DNA of 64,000 bases from positions 14,622,501 to 14,686,500 of the forward strand of contig NC_084467.1 of the NCBI RefSeq assembly GCF_027409185.1, given 5' to 3'. Both the position numbers and the translations under genes were made by a program. Origin of the DNA: Cynocephalus volans (lineage: Eukaryota; Chordata; Mammalia; Dermoptera; Cynocephalidae). Below, piece by piece: positions 1 through 12,460 of the stretch. The notes below the pieces were generated by a model that worked only from the letters and a program-made list of their open reading frames with translations, was not told where the DNA came from and did not search any database. Within the stretch, counting starts at the first letter, position 1; every line of letters starts with the position of its first letter.

Positions 1-2225
1 CTTGGCCTCCCGCTACCTTAGTTCCTCAAGGACCTGCACAGGATGGGATACCCCCATCATGGCCCTTAAATCAGAATCCTGGCTTGCCTCCCCAAGCCCA
101 AATTCTCCCAACTGTGAGCCAAAAACAAGCTAAACATTACATTTTGCAAAGGAGATGGTCACCAGGAGCAAAGAGGCTTAGCCACACATCCCAGTGCCCT
201 CCCTAAAGCCCCACGGTCTCTTCTCTACTTCGTGCTAATTCAGGTCACATCGGCCAGCAGTTCTAGGCTCCTCCGCCCCACTCAGCAGCATGATTCTGCA
301 CAGAAGACTCAGTCGGTGCCTTCTGGGAACTCACTGTCAGGTGTAAGAATCAGTTTCTGTTTATTTCTTCTTTAAAAACCAAGCAAACTCCCTTGGGAGG
401 CAGGTCAGTTCGTTGTGGAAGAGTTTTATCAGCAGGCTCTGGAGACAGCAGACACATGTTGTCCCTCACACCCAGTGTAGGATGAGCCGGATTCACGCTC
501 CTAGAACCTAGTGGCCAGAGGACGCCATGGGCAGGGAGGAGAAGGGGACGGAGGAGGAAAAAGAGGCCTGTTTCTCTGGGCTGCGAGGTCCTGCCAAAAG
601 CAATGTAGTGGATAATCACACGACCTCCCTGCAACAAAGCCAGGGCGAGACACAGAGAGAACAAAGCCAGGATCATTGAGGCTCACAGATAATCCCCACA
701 TCTCACTTTAGCTCTGAGTGTCACGGTGCAGCAACCGTGTCAGCTGGTGAGGACCCCCTTCTCACCTGGCTCCCCACCTGGTGGCTGCCTACAGTGGGAA
801 GAGGGAAGGGGCAGGATGGACAAAGAAGGTGGCGGGGATGACCCCAGCCCTGAGTCGGGTGAAGTTGGCCGTACCTGTCGCAGACGATTGCAGTGTCCCC
901 CAGCCCAGCCCATCTTCCTTCTCTCCCTTTCTCCTCTGGGGCACCTGTCCTGATGTCACTATAGCTCACCCCACCCCATCTGCCCTCTTGCTCCGTTCCT
1001 TTCAGATGTGTTAAACATTTTACCCAGATTATGTTTACCCATCTTTCTTCCCAACCAGATGACACACGTTCCTTCAAACTGGAGCATTTTTTTAATGTTT
1101 GGCCTCTGCACCTTGTATGGGACCTGGTGCGGAGGAGGAGGTGTGTGCTGAATCTTTCTGGGAGGGGGACACGTCAAAGAGGCAAGAGAGGAGACTGGAA
1201 AGTGAGAAGGGCCAGGCAAGAGGTGGTGGCAGTTTCACCAGGTGGTCACCGGGGATCTAATGAGGATGCCCAGATGTTAAATATATGAATGAATAAAGAA
1301 ATGAATGGACTAGATCTCAGGGCCCAGTGGAGACACAAGCCCAAACTCATTCTGGTGGTGGTGAGAGAATTGCAAGGGCGGAGGATGGGCAGGTGACTTT
1401 TCCCTCCTCCAACCCAGGATCTCCGCCACCTGGAATGGATGTGGCCCCCCTTGGGAGCAGCAGTCAGATAGCAACATGACTGGGTGAGCCCTGTGGCTGT
1501 GTGGGGCCTATTCCTGGCATGGACTCCTTGTTGACAACCAGGGGAAGGAACAGACTCTGCACACCCCCAACCCCAGCCCTCGGAGGAATCAGACCAACCG
1601 GGAAACAAGGCCGCCGTGGGCAGCTTGCTAGCTGAGGCTGGAATAAATTCCAGTGAATCTCAAGGAATTAAACTAAACCCGAGGGAAGGGGCAGAGCCAG
1701 GTGGGGACAACCAGGGGAGATTGTGCGTAGGACGCTGAAAATATTCAGGTTTGCTTCGTTATCAAGGTCGTGCCTGGGAATTTTGGAAACAGGGAGGTAG
1801 TAACATATCACCTCCTGCCCCCCCTCCTAAGACAACTGCTGTTTTATTTGGGCACATTTCCTTCCAGTCTTTCTAGGTGCGGTTTTCTGCACGGGGAAGA
1901 GGAGAGGCAAGGGGCCACCAGCAAAGGAGGCAGCTGTGCCCCATCCCAGATCTTGGGGCCCCTCACAATTCCAACTGAGCAAGTCACAACATCCCTGCTG
2001 GCAGAGTTGTGACCCTTCCCCTGTGGGTCTCAGGCTCCACCTGATCTCTGGGCACATATTTACAAGACCGATGAACAGTCCACACCTGCACAGATGTGTG
2101 CGAGCCCCAGGGGGAACTCAGGAACTCTGAGGAGGCAGGCAGGAGGCTTCAAGGCTGTCCAGGGCAGATGAGAGAGAGTGCTGCCTCTACGAGAGTCTGC
2201 ATGCAAGCCCCTCCCTCTTCCCCAT

Positions 2226-2250
2226 CCATTCATTCGTTCGTTCGTTCGCT
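2226..2250. repeat. (TTCG)n/(ATTC)n microsatellite
   Basis: CATTCATTCGTTCGTTCGTT then CGC. It carries several CpGs, which usually decay, so it may be young. Confidence 0.85.
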
Positions 2251-2750
2251 TAGTTGGTCCATCGGTCAGTCAGCAAAACTTCTGGGGATCCAGGGAAAAG
2301 TAAGACAGAGTCCCTGCCCATTAGGAGTTCTTGTTTTAGGGGAGACAAACAACCAAAGAGACGATTACACCTGGGCGTGCTGCAGGCCCCGTGGGACTGC
2401 CAACTCCCACAGTAGCCCGGGGGGTTCCCACGGAACAGGGACCCAGCCTCCCTGTCCTCCACCCAAACACTGGAGGGTGGGGACCCTGGAAGGCATCAGA
2501 CCAAGGGCTTCCTAAGGACACTGAGTAATTATGTCTCTTCCAACTGCCCCAGAATACTGAGGAGAGGAGTTCTGCAGAAAGTCCCCCAAGAGTAGGAAGA
2601 TCACCTATTCAAGTTAGTTCCCCAAGAGCTGGGACTGTGTCTCCCCCTCATTACACCAATCACTCATGAGGATGGTAGGTACAAAAACACTTTGTAAACT
2701 GGAAAATACTGATGGATTTGAGAGCTTGGGAGCAGAGATGGTCCTCCCTA

Positions 2751-2850
2751 GACTGGAAGCCTCCTGAGGGTAAGGGCTGTGCCTCCCCCATCTGACTGGG
2801 AACTCCACGAGTCAGGGGTATGCCTCCTTCATCAGACTGGCGGCTCCTGT
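2751..2850. repeat. Imperfect tandem repeat, unit about 42 bp
   Basis: Three units begin GACTGG at 2751, 2794 and 2835 (43 and 41 bp apart) and share the order CTCC, GAGGGTAAGGG or GAGTCAGGGGT, TGCCTCC, ATC. The unit resembles the LINE-2 segment around its AGACTGTAAGCTCC motif, so it may be an old local duplication of that. Confidence 0.6.
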
Positions 2851-3119
2851 TTCAACTGTCATTCCAGAAGTTTCTGCATTCAGGGTGTGCCCAGGGAACT
2901 ACACGGAGACCATTCACCGTCAGTTTTGAGACTCAGCAGACTCCTCTGAACCTTTTCTGCCTCCCTCTTACAAAGAAAATCCTAGCTGTGCTCTGTGGTG
3001 TGGATCCATATTCTGACATCCGAGACTGTATTTTTTAACCATTTATTAAACTACATATATCACACAGTGTATGACGTAAATTTGACCTAAATTTATATTA
3101 AAGTGTAAATGACTTTACA

Positions 3120-3350
3120 AGACTTTTTTTATATTTTTTAATTCACAAATAAAAATTGTGTATATTTATGGTATACAGCATGACGTTTTGATATATGTAT
3201 CCATTGTGGAATGGCTAACGCAAACTAATTACCATATGCATTACCTCTTATACTTTTTGCAGTGAGAACATTTAAAATCTATTCTCAGCAATTTTCAAGG
3301 ATACAATACATTGTTTTCTGCTATCGTCACCATGTTGTACTATAAAAGAT
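3120..3350 (-). mobile_element. LINE-1 3' end
   Basis: Read in reverse, the stretch gives the LINE-1 3' UTR series ending with AATGCATATGGTAATTAGTT, CATTCCACAATGGATACATA and CATAAATATACACAATTTTT. Likely L1MA-class. The A-rich tail points left. Confidence 0.75.
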
Positions 3351-3384
3351 CCTATAACCCTGGAGTTAGAAGGAAACTTTGTAC

Positions 3385-3568
3385 TCTGGTTCTCAAACTT
3401 GGCTGCACAGGGATCAACTGGAAAGCTTTTTAAAATACCAGTGCCCAGCCTGCACTTGTAGATCAGTTAAGTCAGAATCCATGATGGTAGGATCCAGGCA
3501 TCTGTATTTTTCAAATTCTCCAGGTGATTCTGGTGTGTAGTCGAGTTTCAGCAGTGTTCTAGAACCAT
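3385..3568. mobile_element. MER-type hAT fragment
   Basis: TGGTTCTCAAACTTGGCTGC near the left end and CAGGTGATTCTGGTGTGTAG near the right end are hallmarks of Charlie-group MER elements. Diverged, subfamily uncertain. Confidence 0.55.
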
Positions 3569-4719
3569 TTCCTTCCCAATACAGGAATCACAATCACTTA
3601 AGTCAACAGACATGTATAAAGCACTTACTCAGTGCCTGAAACCAGGACTGTCTCAGATCTGTTTGTTGGTTTTCTAGACTTTTCTTAGTGACTTCCAGTG
3701 ATAGGGAACTCACCGTCTTATGAGGCCAATCTTTTCCCAAGAGCTGGTTTTTTGGTGGTACACAGGGAGGGGAGATGGGTTGGGAAGGGGAAACTGAGAT
3801 GCATTATGCCCTACCATGTGCGAGTAATGGTGAGAAACTTCACATGCACCATTTATTTGAAGTGTTCAAAAGGCAATACCCTACACTGTTGTCTACACGA
3901 TGGTATTAGAAAGTTTCACTTTCTTTCTGGGGAAGGGACGGGGTGCCAATGTGCTTTGGGCACCCAGAAGTGAGGGCTCAGGAGGCCACAGGGCAAGATC
4001 ACTCATATTTAACTCCTCCAGGATACTTAGAGTGAGAGAGGGATCTAGCAGCCACCACCAGGAAGGTGGGCAGTGGCTCCCTCTGCTAAGCTCATTCCTT
4101 CCAGCAGGTTCCATGTTGTTTTTACATAACCTCCACGCCCAGCCCATTCTTTGAGAAAACACTTAGGAGCCAGCTTAAGGGGAAGGAGGCCCATGCTGCA
4201 GCACGGAGGGTGTGGGTGAGACACCAGGAAGACCTTGGTGAAGGAACGTTGGAGTCTGGAATGAGCAAAACGAGAGGGATGACAGAGCCTCCATCCCAGG
4301 AGGTCTTTGAGAGCAGGGACAGGTTTTCCGTCTAGAGCAGTTCGGCAGGCGTGTCCCTCAAGCACACTGGGGGGTTGGTTACATGGCCTCTCAGAAAGCT
4401 CTGGGTGATTCTCTCATGTCGTGGTCCGGGCAGAGGGCGTGGTGGGGTAAGTGTGGAGGTGGTGCCGGGGGAGGGGGCAGCCAGTGAGGGACAGAACAGA
4501 GCCACAGTGGCATGGAGAAGAGATCTTTGTAGCCAAAGGCTCCTTGTCATGCAGACCAGCTCGCCTCTTGCCTCCTGAAGCAACAGGCATTTCTAGGAAG
4601 AACCCTACAGCAGAACTTTGGAGGCTCAGCTTGGCCAACAAAAAACTGCAACTAACTAAATAAAATCACACCTCTGAGCTTCATGTTCCTCATTTGCAAA
4701 ATGGAATAATGGCCCAGAT

Positions 4720-5012
4720 CAGCGCTGTCCAATAGAAATAGAATGTGAGTCCCAAATGTTCTAGCAAGTAAACATAAGCAGGTGTAGTTAATTTTAATAA
4801 AATGTTATTTAACCTACATATCCAAAATATTATCAATTCAACGTGTAGTCAATATAAAAAAGTATTAATGAGATTTAGCAAATATTATTTTTAATGAGTC
4901 TTAGAAATCCAGCATATATTTTTATGCTTACAACACATCTGAGTTTGGACTAGTTACATATCAAGGGCTCAAAGTTATATGTGGTTAGTGTCTACCATAT
5001 TGGAGAGTGCAG
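4720..5012. mobile_element. hAT-type non-autonomous DNA transposon
   Basis: Terminal inverted repeats CAGCGCTGTCCAATAGAA and TATTGGAGAGTGCAG bound an AT-rich 293-bp interior that I recognise as a mammalian-wide MER-type element. The flanking 8-mers do not match, so the duplication has decayed. It appears to interrupt a MIR fragment ending near 4719. Confidence 0.75.
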
Positions 5013-5274
5013 ATAGAATCTCTAGAGTCTCCTTTAAAAGTCTGAAACTGGATTCCAAAGGCCAGGCTAGATTCCTCATACATTTATCTCCTGTTGAACC
5101 CTGAGGCCCTGGCTGGTCCCAGTTGCAGAAAACCATTCAGGTGACATGTTTGGGGAGTTACTTCAAGTGGCCATAAAATGGGTCATTGATTCTGGAATCA
5201 TGCAGACCTGGTTTAGTCAGCCAAGTCATTCATTCTCTCTTAGCCTCAATTTTCCATCTGCAAATTAGGAATAA

Positions 5275-5740
5275 TAACAATAGCTAGCATTACACAGCAC
5301 CTACTATGCGCTGGGCATTCTAGTGTGTTCTAATACACTTTTATGTGTATTAATTCCTCATTCAAGAGTCTATCATTTGGTGTCCCAATTTATAGGAGGG
5401 AGAGTTGAGGCACAGAGAGGTTAAGTAACTTGCTCAAGGTCACACAGCTTGTATGTGGCAGAGCTGAGATTTAAACCCAGGCTGTCCAGGGGGCCGGCTC
5501 ATGGCTCACTCGGGAGAGTGTGGTGCTGATAACACCAAGGCCACGGGTTCAGATCCCTATATAGGGATGGCTGGTTAGCTCACTGGGTGAGCGTGGTGCT
5601 GACAACACCAAGTCAAGGGTTAAGATCCCCTTACCAGTCATCTTTTTAAAAAATTATTTAAAATTTTTTTTAAAAATTTAAAAATAAAATAAACCCAGGC
5701 TGTCTGGCTCCAGAGTCCCTGTGCTGGCCTGGAGCAGTCA
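5275..5740 (-). mobile_element. MIR, split by the t-SINE at 5487
   Basis: CAGCACCTACTATGCGCTGG, CTAATACACTTTTATGTG, GAGGCACAGAGAGGTTAAGT, AGGTCACACAGCTTGTATGT. The element continues after the SINE with CTGGCTCCAGAGTCCCTGTG. Plus-oriented MIR pieces flank it at 5190-5275 and 5740-5835. Confidence 0.85.
5487..5689 (+). mobile_element. Dimeric tRNA-Ile-derived t-SINE
   Basis: Two tandem tRNA-like monomers. The first keeps a box A (TGGCTCACTCGG), the anticodon loop CTGATAAC (GAU, Ile) and a box B-like GGTTCAGATCC. The second has TTAGCTCACTGGG and ends ACCAGTCATCTTTTT with an A/T-rich tail. A perfect 15-bp target-site duplication (5472-5486 and 5690-5704) flanks it. It landed inside a minus-oriented MIR. 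The family matches the tRNA-Ile SINEs of colugos. Confidence 0.88.
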
Positions 5741-5839
5741 TGAGGATTAAGCAAAGGACTGCCCCGAAAGTGCGTGGCACAGCATCTGTCCCACAGCAGG
5801 CATGTAATAAAATTGTTGTTGCTGCTGTCCTGACATGCG

Positions 5840-8800
5840 GCAAGAGAGGCTGTGGGACGAGCCTCTGTGTGACCTCCAAACACCCGGGGCACAGCTGGGT
5901 CACGACTGGCTAGGGGACAGCCCCTTCTGTGCTTTCCTTGTGCCGCCCCCAGACAGAGGCTGAGAGGGGAATTCGGCTGAGAAGGTGCCTTCCTCATAGC
6001 TCAGGTGCGGAGGTCTCTGAAGGTGGATGATTCAGGGTGTTTAGTGCCTGAGGCTTGTGGCTCTGGGGATGGTGGGTGGGCTGAGAGGGGTGGCCTCGGT
6101 GAGAAAGGCAGCCCCACCAGTTCCAAGGGCCAGGCTAGGAGCCAGGTGTGGGCACCTCGTCTAGGTCCCATTGCCAGCGTCTCTAGAGGGAGGGGATGAA
6201 AGCAACCTGGGAGGGCTCAGAGGTCAAAAGACCATGAGTCTAGAAGCAGCTGGTGGTCATGACAATAGCCCAGGCCTGGGAACGGAGACCTGCATGAGCA
6301 GGCGGATGCATTTGGCCACAACCAACTAAAAATCTGAATCCAACTGGCCCCCAAAATAAAAAGACTTCTTAGCTGAAAAGTCCAGAAGCAGTTCTGGCTT
6401 CAGGTGAGGCTGGATACAGCTACGGTAAAAATCACCAAGAGTACACATTTTTTCCCATCTTTCCCCTGTCTGCTGCAAAGTTGGCTCCACATGGTCCTGA
6501 CCCCAAGGCCTCTGGCAGGGCTATGAGCCTCCCCCATCACCTCCAGCACAAAGAGAAGCACCAGCCCCAGCATTCCCAGCCCGTCCTGAGACTCACTCTG
6601 ATTGGTCCTGCTTTGTTCACATGCCCACCTCTAAGCCAATCCCTGTGGCCAGAGGCATGGATGGCTCACACTGATTGGCTGAGTCTGGATCACATGCTCC
6701 ACCTGGATCCTGCCCCCACCTGGGAATGGGGAAATGGGAAAGTGGAGATCAGGGCCCTGGGGAGGCAGGGAGCAAATGTCTACTCCATGGGGCTCTGCTT
6801 CCATGTCTGCTACTGCCTGGCTATGTGACCCAGGCAACCCATTCCCACTCCAGGCTCAGTGGGATCCAGCAAATGTTTTTAAACTCTGTTTCAGATAAAG
6901 AACGCTTTTTTGTGAAGTCTTACATGGAACTCCAATATATCAATCAGATCCAAGTGGAGATGCTATGGCCGAAATGGGGCCCATCCCCTCTCTCCCTGCA
7001 GGGGACCCAGTTTCCTCTACTTTTCCCTCCATTTCCGGCAGAGCTGTGTCATCTGGGCCAACACAGAGCCCGGTGCAGTTGCCAGCACACCATCACGGTG
7101 GGTTGAACTGACCAGGTAATGTCCGGGGAAACCCTGCACCAAGTGGCACCCCAGGGGTCTCGTCCACAGAGGCGTGGGAAGGGATCTATGAACCCCACTC
7201 CCCCATCACCACAGCCCCTCAGCACCCTCGGCCCTTTCAGAAGGCCCTGCTGCTGACCGTGTCCTCACACCTGACGAGGAAATGGTGGCAGTAGGGAAGG
7301 CGTGTTCAGAGCCATCATCACTGTGGGCGACTCGGCCAGCAGCCAGGCTGGGGGAGAGAGGATGACAGTCACAAACAGAGCTGCCTTTGACTCCAGAGGA
7401 CAATATCTTCCCAGTGTTCCCTGAAGGCTGGCCCTTGCCCCTTTAGTCACTGCCTGGTCCCCAGGAGCTGTTTAGACCAATGCTGAGTTATTCTTAAATA
7501 ATAGTAGATGAGCGATAGCAATGCCCACTCTGGGAATTTGCAGTGTGTGAAGCGTTCCTGCCCTTGCTCTCATCTGTGTACCACGACAGCCAGGAGAGGC
7601 AGCAGGCCAAGGGTGATGGCCCTAGTGTACGAACCCGCATTTATGGAACCCCTGCTCTGCATCAGACACTTTTCACTCTCACAACAGCGACATGAAGCGG
7701 GCGCTGTCGTTACCCCTGTCCTCCCAGTGAGGACACAGGTCAGGGAGGTGAAAGCCTCCCAGCTAGAAGTGGCAGAGCCCAGACTGAACACAGGTCTGCA
7801 CAACTCAAAGCCCATTTGAGGAGCAGTTGACACAGACGCGTTACTTTTCTGTAATTTTGCAGAAAAGTACAGTACTTGGCCGCCATCCTCAAACCTTTGA
7901 GGGGTGGAATGGGGAAGAAGGATTCCTTGGGAATTCAGAGGACAGAACAGTGTCTGAAACAGGGATGCTTCTGGAAAGAAGATTTCATCTGGACCCAAGA
8001 AAGACCTCTATGACACTCAGAGCTATGGGACAGGACGAAGATAGCCTGGTGATGTGGTATGAGTGTTCTGTCACCAGAAGTGTCCAGGCAGTGGCTGAAT
8101 GGTCATTTGGTACCATGTGGCAGGATTCCCGCACTGCTGAGGGATTGGGCGAATGGTCCCCCTGTCTGTAGTCTCAGTCCAATCCACTCTCCACACTGCA
8201 GACTGGTGGACTTTCCAAAACATCCCTCTGACCACGTTGCCCCCTGCTTAAGTCCTTCAGCAGGTCACTGTCTGTTCCAGTTACTACTGTTGGCTAACAA
8301 ACCACCCAAAACTTAGTGACTTAAAACAAGCACTTAATTAGGTTCAGTCTGTAGGTCAGGAATTCAGACAGGGCACATTGGTGATGGCTTGACTCTGCTT
8401 TGTGCTGTCCAGGGCCTCAGCTGGGAAGACTCAAAGTCTGGGGTGACTCGATGGGTGGACGCTGGAATCATCTGGAGCGGTCCTGGCTCATGTGTCTGGC
8501 TGTCAGTGAAACGTTGGCAGGGCTATTGGCTGGAACACCTACACATGGTCTCTCCATGTGGTCTCTCCACATGGACTAGTTAGTTAGGGCTTCCTCACAG
8601 CATGGAGGCCAGGTTCCAAAAGAGCAAGATGGAAAGGCATTTTTATGACCTAAGCTTGGAGGTCACAAAGCAGCACATATAAAGCTCCACCCAGGTTCAA
8701 AGGAGGGGACACAGACCCCAAAATTGAATGGGAGGACTGTCAAGGCCACGTCACAAGAAGAGCAAGTGGAATGGGAGACAGTGTTGCAGCCACCTTTGAA

Positions 8801-9200
8801 AAGTACAATCTGCCACACATCACTCTCAGATGGGACGCAAGCCCTCGACACAGCTGTCCTTCCAGCCAGAAAGTTTGTCTGCGCATCTCACCCATGACCA
8901 CATTTGTCTCTCTTGGTACGGTGGCTTCTGTACTTGTTGGTCTCCAACAGACTGAGAGCCCCAAAGGGCATGGATGGTGTCTACACAGTCTACCATCAGT
9001 TGCCCAGCACCTGGCCAAATTCCAGCCACTTTGAGTCCTTCCAGTGGCCACCTCCCCTAGCAAGTCTTCCCAGATTGCACCAGACAACATTAGGTGTCTC
9101 CCCTTCTCCCGCAACACCCCACTGCCTCCCACCACCCCATCCAGCAGGTGTTTGGGATGCCAGAGGAAAGGAAAGAGCTTCTCTCCCTGTTCCCAGCCAG
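5840..9200. other. Intergenic DNA with an unassigned old repeat
   Basis: 8285-8830 (CTGTTGGCTAACAAACCACC, CTTAGTGACTTAAAACAAGC, CATGGTCTCTCCATGTGGTC, CCCAAAATTGAATGGGAGGA) is a repeat I have the impression of having seen widely in mammalian genomes but cannot name. The remainder, apart from the MIR at 7630, looks unique. Confidence 0.5.
7630..7815 (-). mobile_element. MIR
   Basis: CCTGCTCTGCATCAGACACT, CACTCTCACAACAGCGACAT, AGAAGTGGCAGAGCCCAGAC in MIR reverse order. Moderately diverged. Confidence 0.65.
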
Positions 9201-9204
9201 AGTT

Positions 9205-9310
9205 TGTTACTGCAGTGAAAGCAGCAACAAATTCCGGAGGGTAATGATTAAAACAAGGGCATTGTTCTCGGGGCTGCTAATTGCATACCTAAAGAGTGAG
9301 GCCCGCTCAG
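9205..9310. promoter_or_regulatory. Motif-dense unique segment, candidate enhancer
   Basis: Within 70 bp: TAATGATTA (paired homeodomain sites), ACAAGGGCATTGTTCTC (opposed SOX-like sites) and GCTAATTGCATA (homeodomain/POU-like). No repeat was recognised. The inference rests on motif clustering alone. Confidence 0.3.
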
Positions 9311-9411
9311 CCTACAGCATGTTAACACAGACCTCTGCCCGCAGTGCCAGGCCCAGCCTGGAAGGGAGCCACACGCAGAGCTTCCAGGGGCAGGAGGGGT
9401 GTCCCTGGAGC

Positions 9412-9580
9412 AGTGGGTCCCAAAGGGGTATCTACATCTGCCTCACCTAGGGACACCTGCCTCTCCTGTTGAAAATACAGATTCCCAAACCTGCCCCAGA
9501 CCTGCTAAATCTGAATCTGAGGGGCTGAGTGCCCAGGAATAGGCATTTTTGACAAGTTCCCAAGGTGACTGTGAAGCCCA
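9412..9580. mobile_element. MER20-like hAT fragment
   Basis: GCAGTGGGTCCCAAAGGGGT at the start, then CCCAGACCTGCTAAATCTGA, GGCATTTTTGACAAGTTCCC and AAGGTGACTGTGAAG keep the order of MER20-type elements. Diverged. Confidence 0.6.
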
Positions 9581-9999
9581 GCCCAAGCCACCTTCACCCC
9601 CAGGCCAGACAGAGCCCCTCCCACAGCTGGCCCAGCTCTCCTTGAGAGTGTGGCAAGATTCAGAAAGTGGGCCTGCCTGAGGAGAAAGGGCAAAGGAGAG
9701 GGCAGTTTCACCCAGGAAGTGCAGTCAAAGCTTCCTCACGAGCTGAGGGACCCAGGTCAAGTTACTACACCTGTCTGAGCACAGGCGGATTTACCAGGAA
9801 GCCAAGGGACGAGGGACTCCAAGACCTCTCCACGGCCCTGGCAGGAGCCTAGCGACAGGTTCACGTGCTTGGGCGTTTTTGTCCAGTTTACAAAAGTAAG
9901 CTATTTTGTATTCTTTCTCTTAAAGAGTTGTCCCCCCACCGCCAATTGTATAAGCTTCGGGCCCCCTAAAAAAACGAGGAGGATAATATGGGTCTCGCA

Positions 10000-10250
10000 C
10001 AGTTGCTGTCAGAATCAATGAGCAGAGGTAAGTGAAGCCGCTGGCACAGTACCTGAAAACTCACCACGGACAAAGCACTGTGGCAAGGGACTCGGTCTCT
10101 GTGCCTCTGTTTCTTCATCTGTAAAATGGAGGTGCAGCCGTAGCCAATGCACCACACTGTGCAAGCACTAAATGAGCTAACACGGGTGAAGCCCCCAGCT
10201 TAGACCTAGCACAGGGCAAGCGCTGGGTAGCTGCTGACCACTGCCACCGT
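10000..10250 (+). mobile_element. MIR
   Basis: GTGCCTCTGTTTCTTCATCT, GTAAAATGGAGGTGCAG, then ACCTAGCACAGGGCAAGCGC. These are core and 3' MIR signatures in order. Confidence 0.7.
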
Positions 10251-10934
10251 CACTGGCCGGGCTACACAGCTCCTGTCCCTGAAGAACTGTATGAACGAGT
10301 GAGCGAGTGAGCAAACAAGCAAATGCACAGACGTATGCTGAGGCAGCCCAGCAGCAAGGATTGCGTGATGCTGCCACATGTTCCCTGCAAATGCAAGAAG
10401 ATAAGGCCCCCTTTTGCCGAGTCAGTTTAAGAACAGCCATGCCAGGAGGCAGGGGAATGGACTCAATGAACCAGATTGGCTGTGATTCTGGGACCGGAGT
10501 GACGGGAACAGGCTTGACCTTGGGTGGTGATTTCTGAGAAGACGCCTGCTCTGAGGAAGAGGGTGAACACCCAGATCAGAAGATGCTGCATGGTGACGGC
10601 AGGAGGAGGGCATGGGGACAGGGGTGTCATCTGACCCACCCCCCTCCTTTGCTTCCTGTGCTACAAGCAATTGTGAGTTAAAGCAAAGCCGGAGGTCAGG
10701 TCCCAGAAGATGCTGGGTGACCAGAATCACCAATACATATGACATTTTCTTGGAGGGCTTCCTGGAGGAGGTTACCTTTGAACAGTAAGGGAAATGACAA
10801 ATATCAGCAGAAAGAGAAGACAAGACCAGCAGATGCAGGAAGCTCCCCAGTCATCAGCACAACCAAGGGCATTAGATGAGCACATACTACTGTGGACTTG
10901 CCTAAGTGCTGCACTCAGACGCTCTCATTTTTGG

Positions 10935-12135
10935 AATTCTTTTGTTGTTTATTTTATTTATTTGGTTTTATACTAATAATATTTTCAAGTTTTGAAACAA
11001 TTGCAAACTTATGGAAAATCTACATGTATAATATTAAAATTTTCTTTCTGGAACCACTGAAGAGTAAGTTGACAGCATAATGCCCCATTATCCCCACATT
11101 TTTTAGTGTTTATTTTCTACAAACAAGGTCATTTCCCTACACAACCACAGTGAAACCATCGAATCAGGTAGTATTAATACATTACTACCTTCCACTCCAC
11201 AGAGCTCATGTCACTTTTGCCAAATGTCCCAAATATGCCCTCTGTAGCTAAAGGACCCAGTTCAGTATCCTGAATTGCATGAGATGGTCGGGTTTCCTCC
11301 AGTCTGGGCCAGTTACTACTTCCTTTCATGGCCTTGACACTTTGAAAGATGACAGGTCAGCTGTTTTGTAGAATTTGGGTTGGCTGATGTCTCCTCATCC
11401 CTAGATTCAGGTTATGCGTTTGTGGCAGGACTATCCCAGGTGACACCTACAGGGTGCTTTGGATTAGCGGTACTGTTGGATGTGGTCACTTGATTAAGAG
11501 GGTGTCTGCCAGGCTTCTCCATGGTAAAGTTACTCTTTCTCCCTCTGTAATTAATAAGTATTTTGTGAGGAGATACTTTGAGATTATATAAATATCCCAT
11601 TTCTCATCAAACTTTCTATTTATTTATTTATTTGTGGCAATATGGACTCATGGTTTCTTATCGTATGTAACAGGTTATAATCCATCACTATCATTTATTT
11701 TAACGTTCAAATCATCCCAGATTTGGTCAGTGGTTGCCCCTTCAAGTGGCTCCTGGAGCATTCTGACATGTCTCCAACATTCTTTGAGCATTTCCTGACT
11801 TTCTGGCACAAAAAGATATTTCAGATTCATTCTGTCTTCCCTCCCCAAGGCTAGAATCAGCCGCGTCTCTGAGAAGCTCTGGTTCCTGTAGTGGAGAATG
11901 GTATATAGAAACCACTATCTGGGTGTGAGGTGTGCTCACGGCTGCTGGAGAGTTGCTGTTCCCAGTAGACGAGGGCTGGAGAGGGCAGGCAGGAAGTACA
12001 TCCACACACAAACACACACACAGTGAGCACGTCTACAACTGTATTTATTTCTCTTATATTGAAAACCATGAGTGCACAGTGATACCTCAAATTCCAACAC
12101 CACAGTGTTCATTTTAGTTTTCTCCCTCTCCATAA
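10935..12135. mobile_element. Old LINE-1 (L1M-class) 3' region
   Basis: Long diverged AT-rich segment with recognisable pieces: GGCAATATGGACTCATGGTT, ACAGGTTATAATCCATCACT, CCCAGATTTGGTCAGTGGTT, GCACAAAAAGATATTTCAG. These occur together in ancient LINE-1 3' ends. Orientation and ends are uncertain. Confidence 0.6.
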
Positions 12136-12244
12136 TTGTAAGTCTCCTCTCTGATATGAAATTCTGGGCTTCCTTTATCCTTAATACATTTACCATTTTG
12201 ATCAACACCCCGCCCACCGACACACACACAGGGATACCTTCCGT

Positions 12245-12460
12245 CCCCCTCTCAGGCTCATGCCCTCCCCGCCAGACCTCCCCTCCACCTGGTCACCCTG
12301 CATTCATTGCTGGGGTTCTGACACCCTCTGTAGGCCACTCCCCCACCCATGTGGACAGCCTTCTAACCCCTCCATGGGTGACCCTCTCCCCTAGCTCAGG
12401 CTCTGACCCCCCCTCTGGGCCACTTTTACCCCCATGGATACCCTTCTTACCAGAGCTAGC
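12245..12460. repeat. Degenerate C-rich direct repeats
   Basis: TTCTGACACCCTCTGTAGGC followed by CACTCCCCCACCCATGTGGA, and CTCTGACCCCCCCTCTGGGC followed by CACTTTTACCCCCATGGATA, are about 98 bp apart and alignable over roughly 50 bp. Probably an old minisatellite. Confidence 0.5.

Larger units (their letters stand above)
1..3119. other. Intergenic DNA, no gene recognised
   Basis: Apart from the small repeats at 2226 and 2751 and AT-rich sequence from about 3040, I see no recognised element. ORFs here are short, overlap in several frames and lack any recognised domain. Confidence 0.6.

Noticed and set aside
5487..5560. Possible tRNA-Ile gene
   Set aside because: The anticodon and boxes resemble tRNA-Ile, but the arms are mispaired, there is no terminator, and the unit is a SINE dimer with target duplication.
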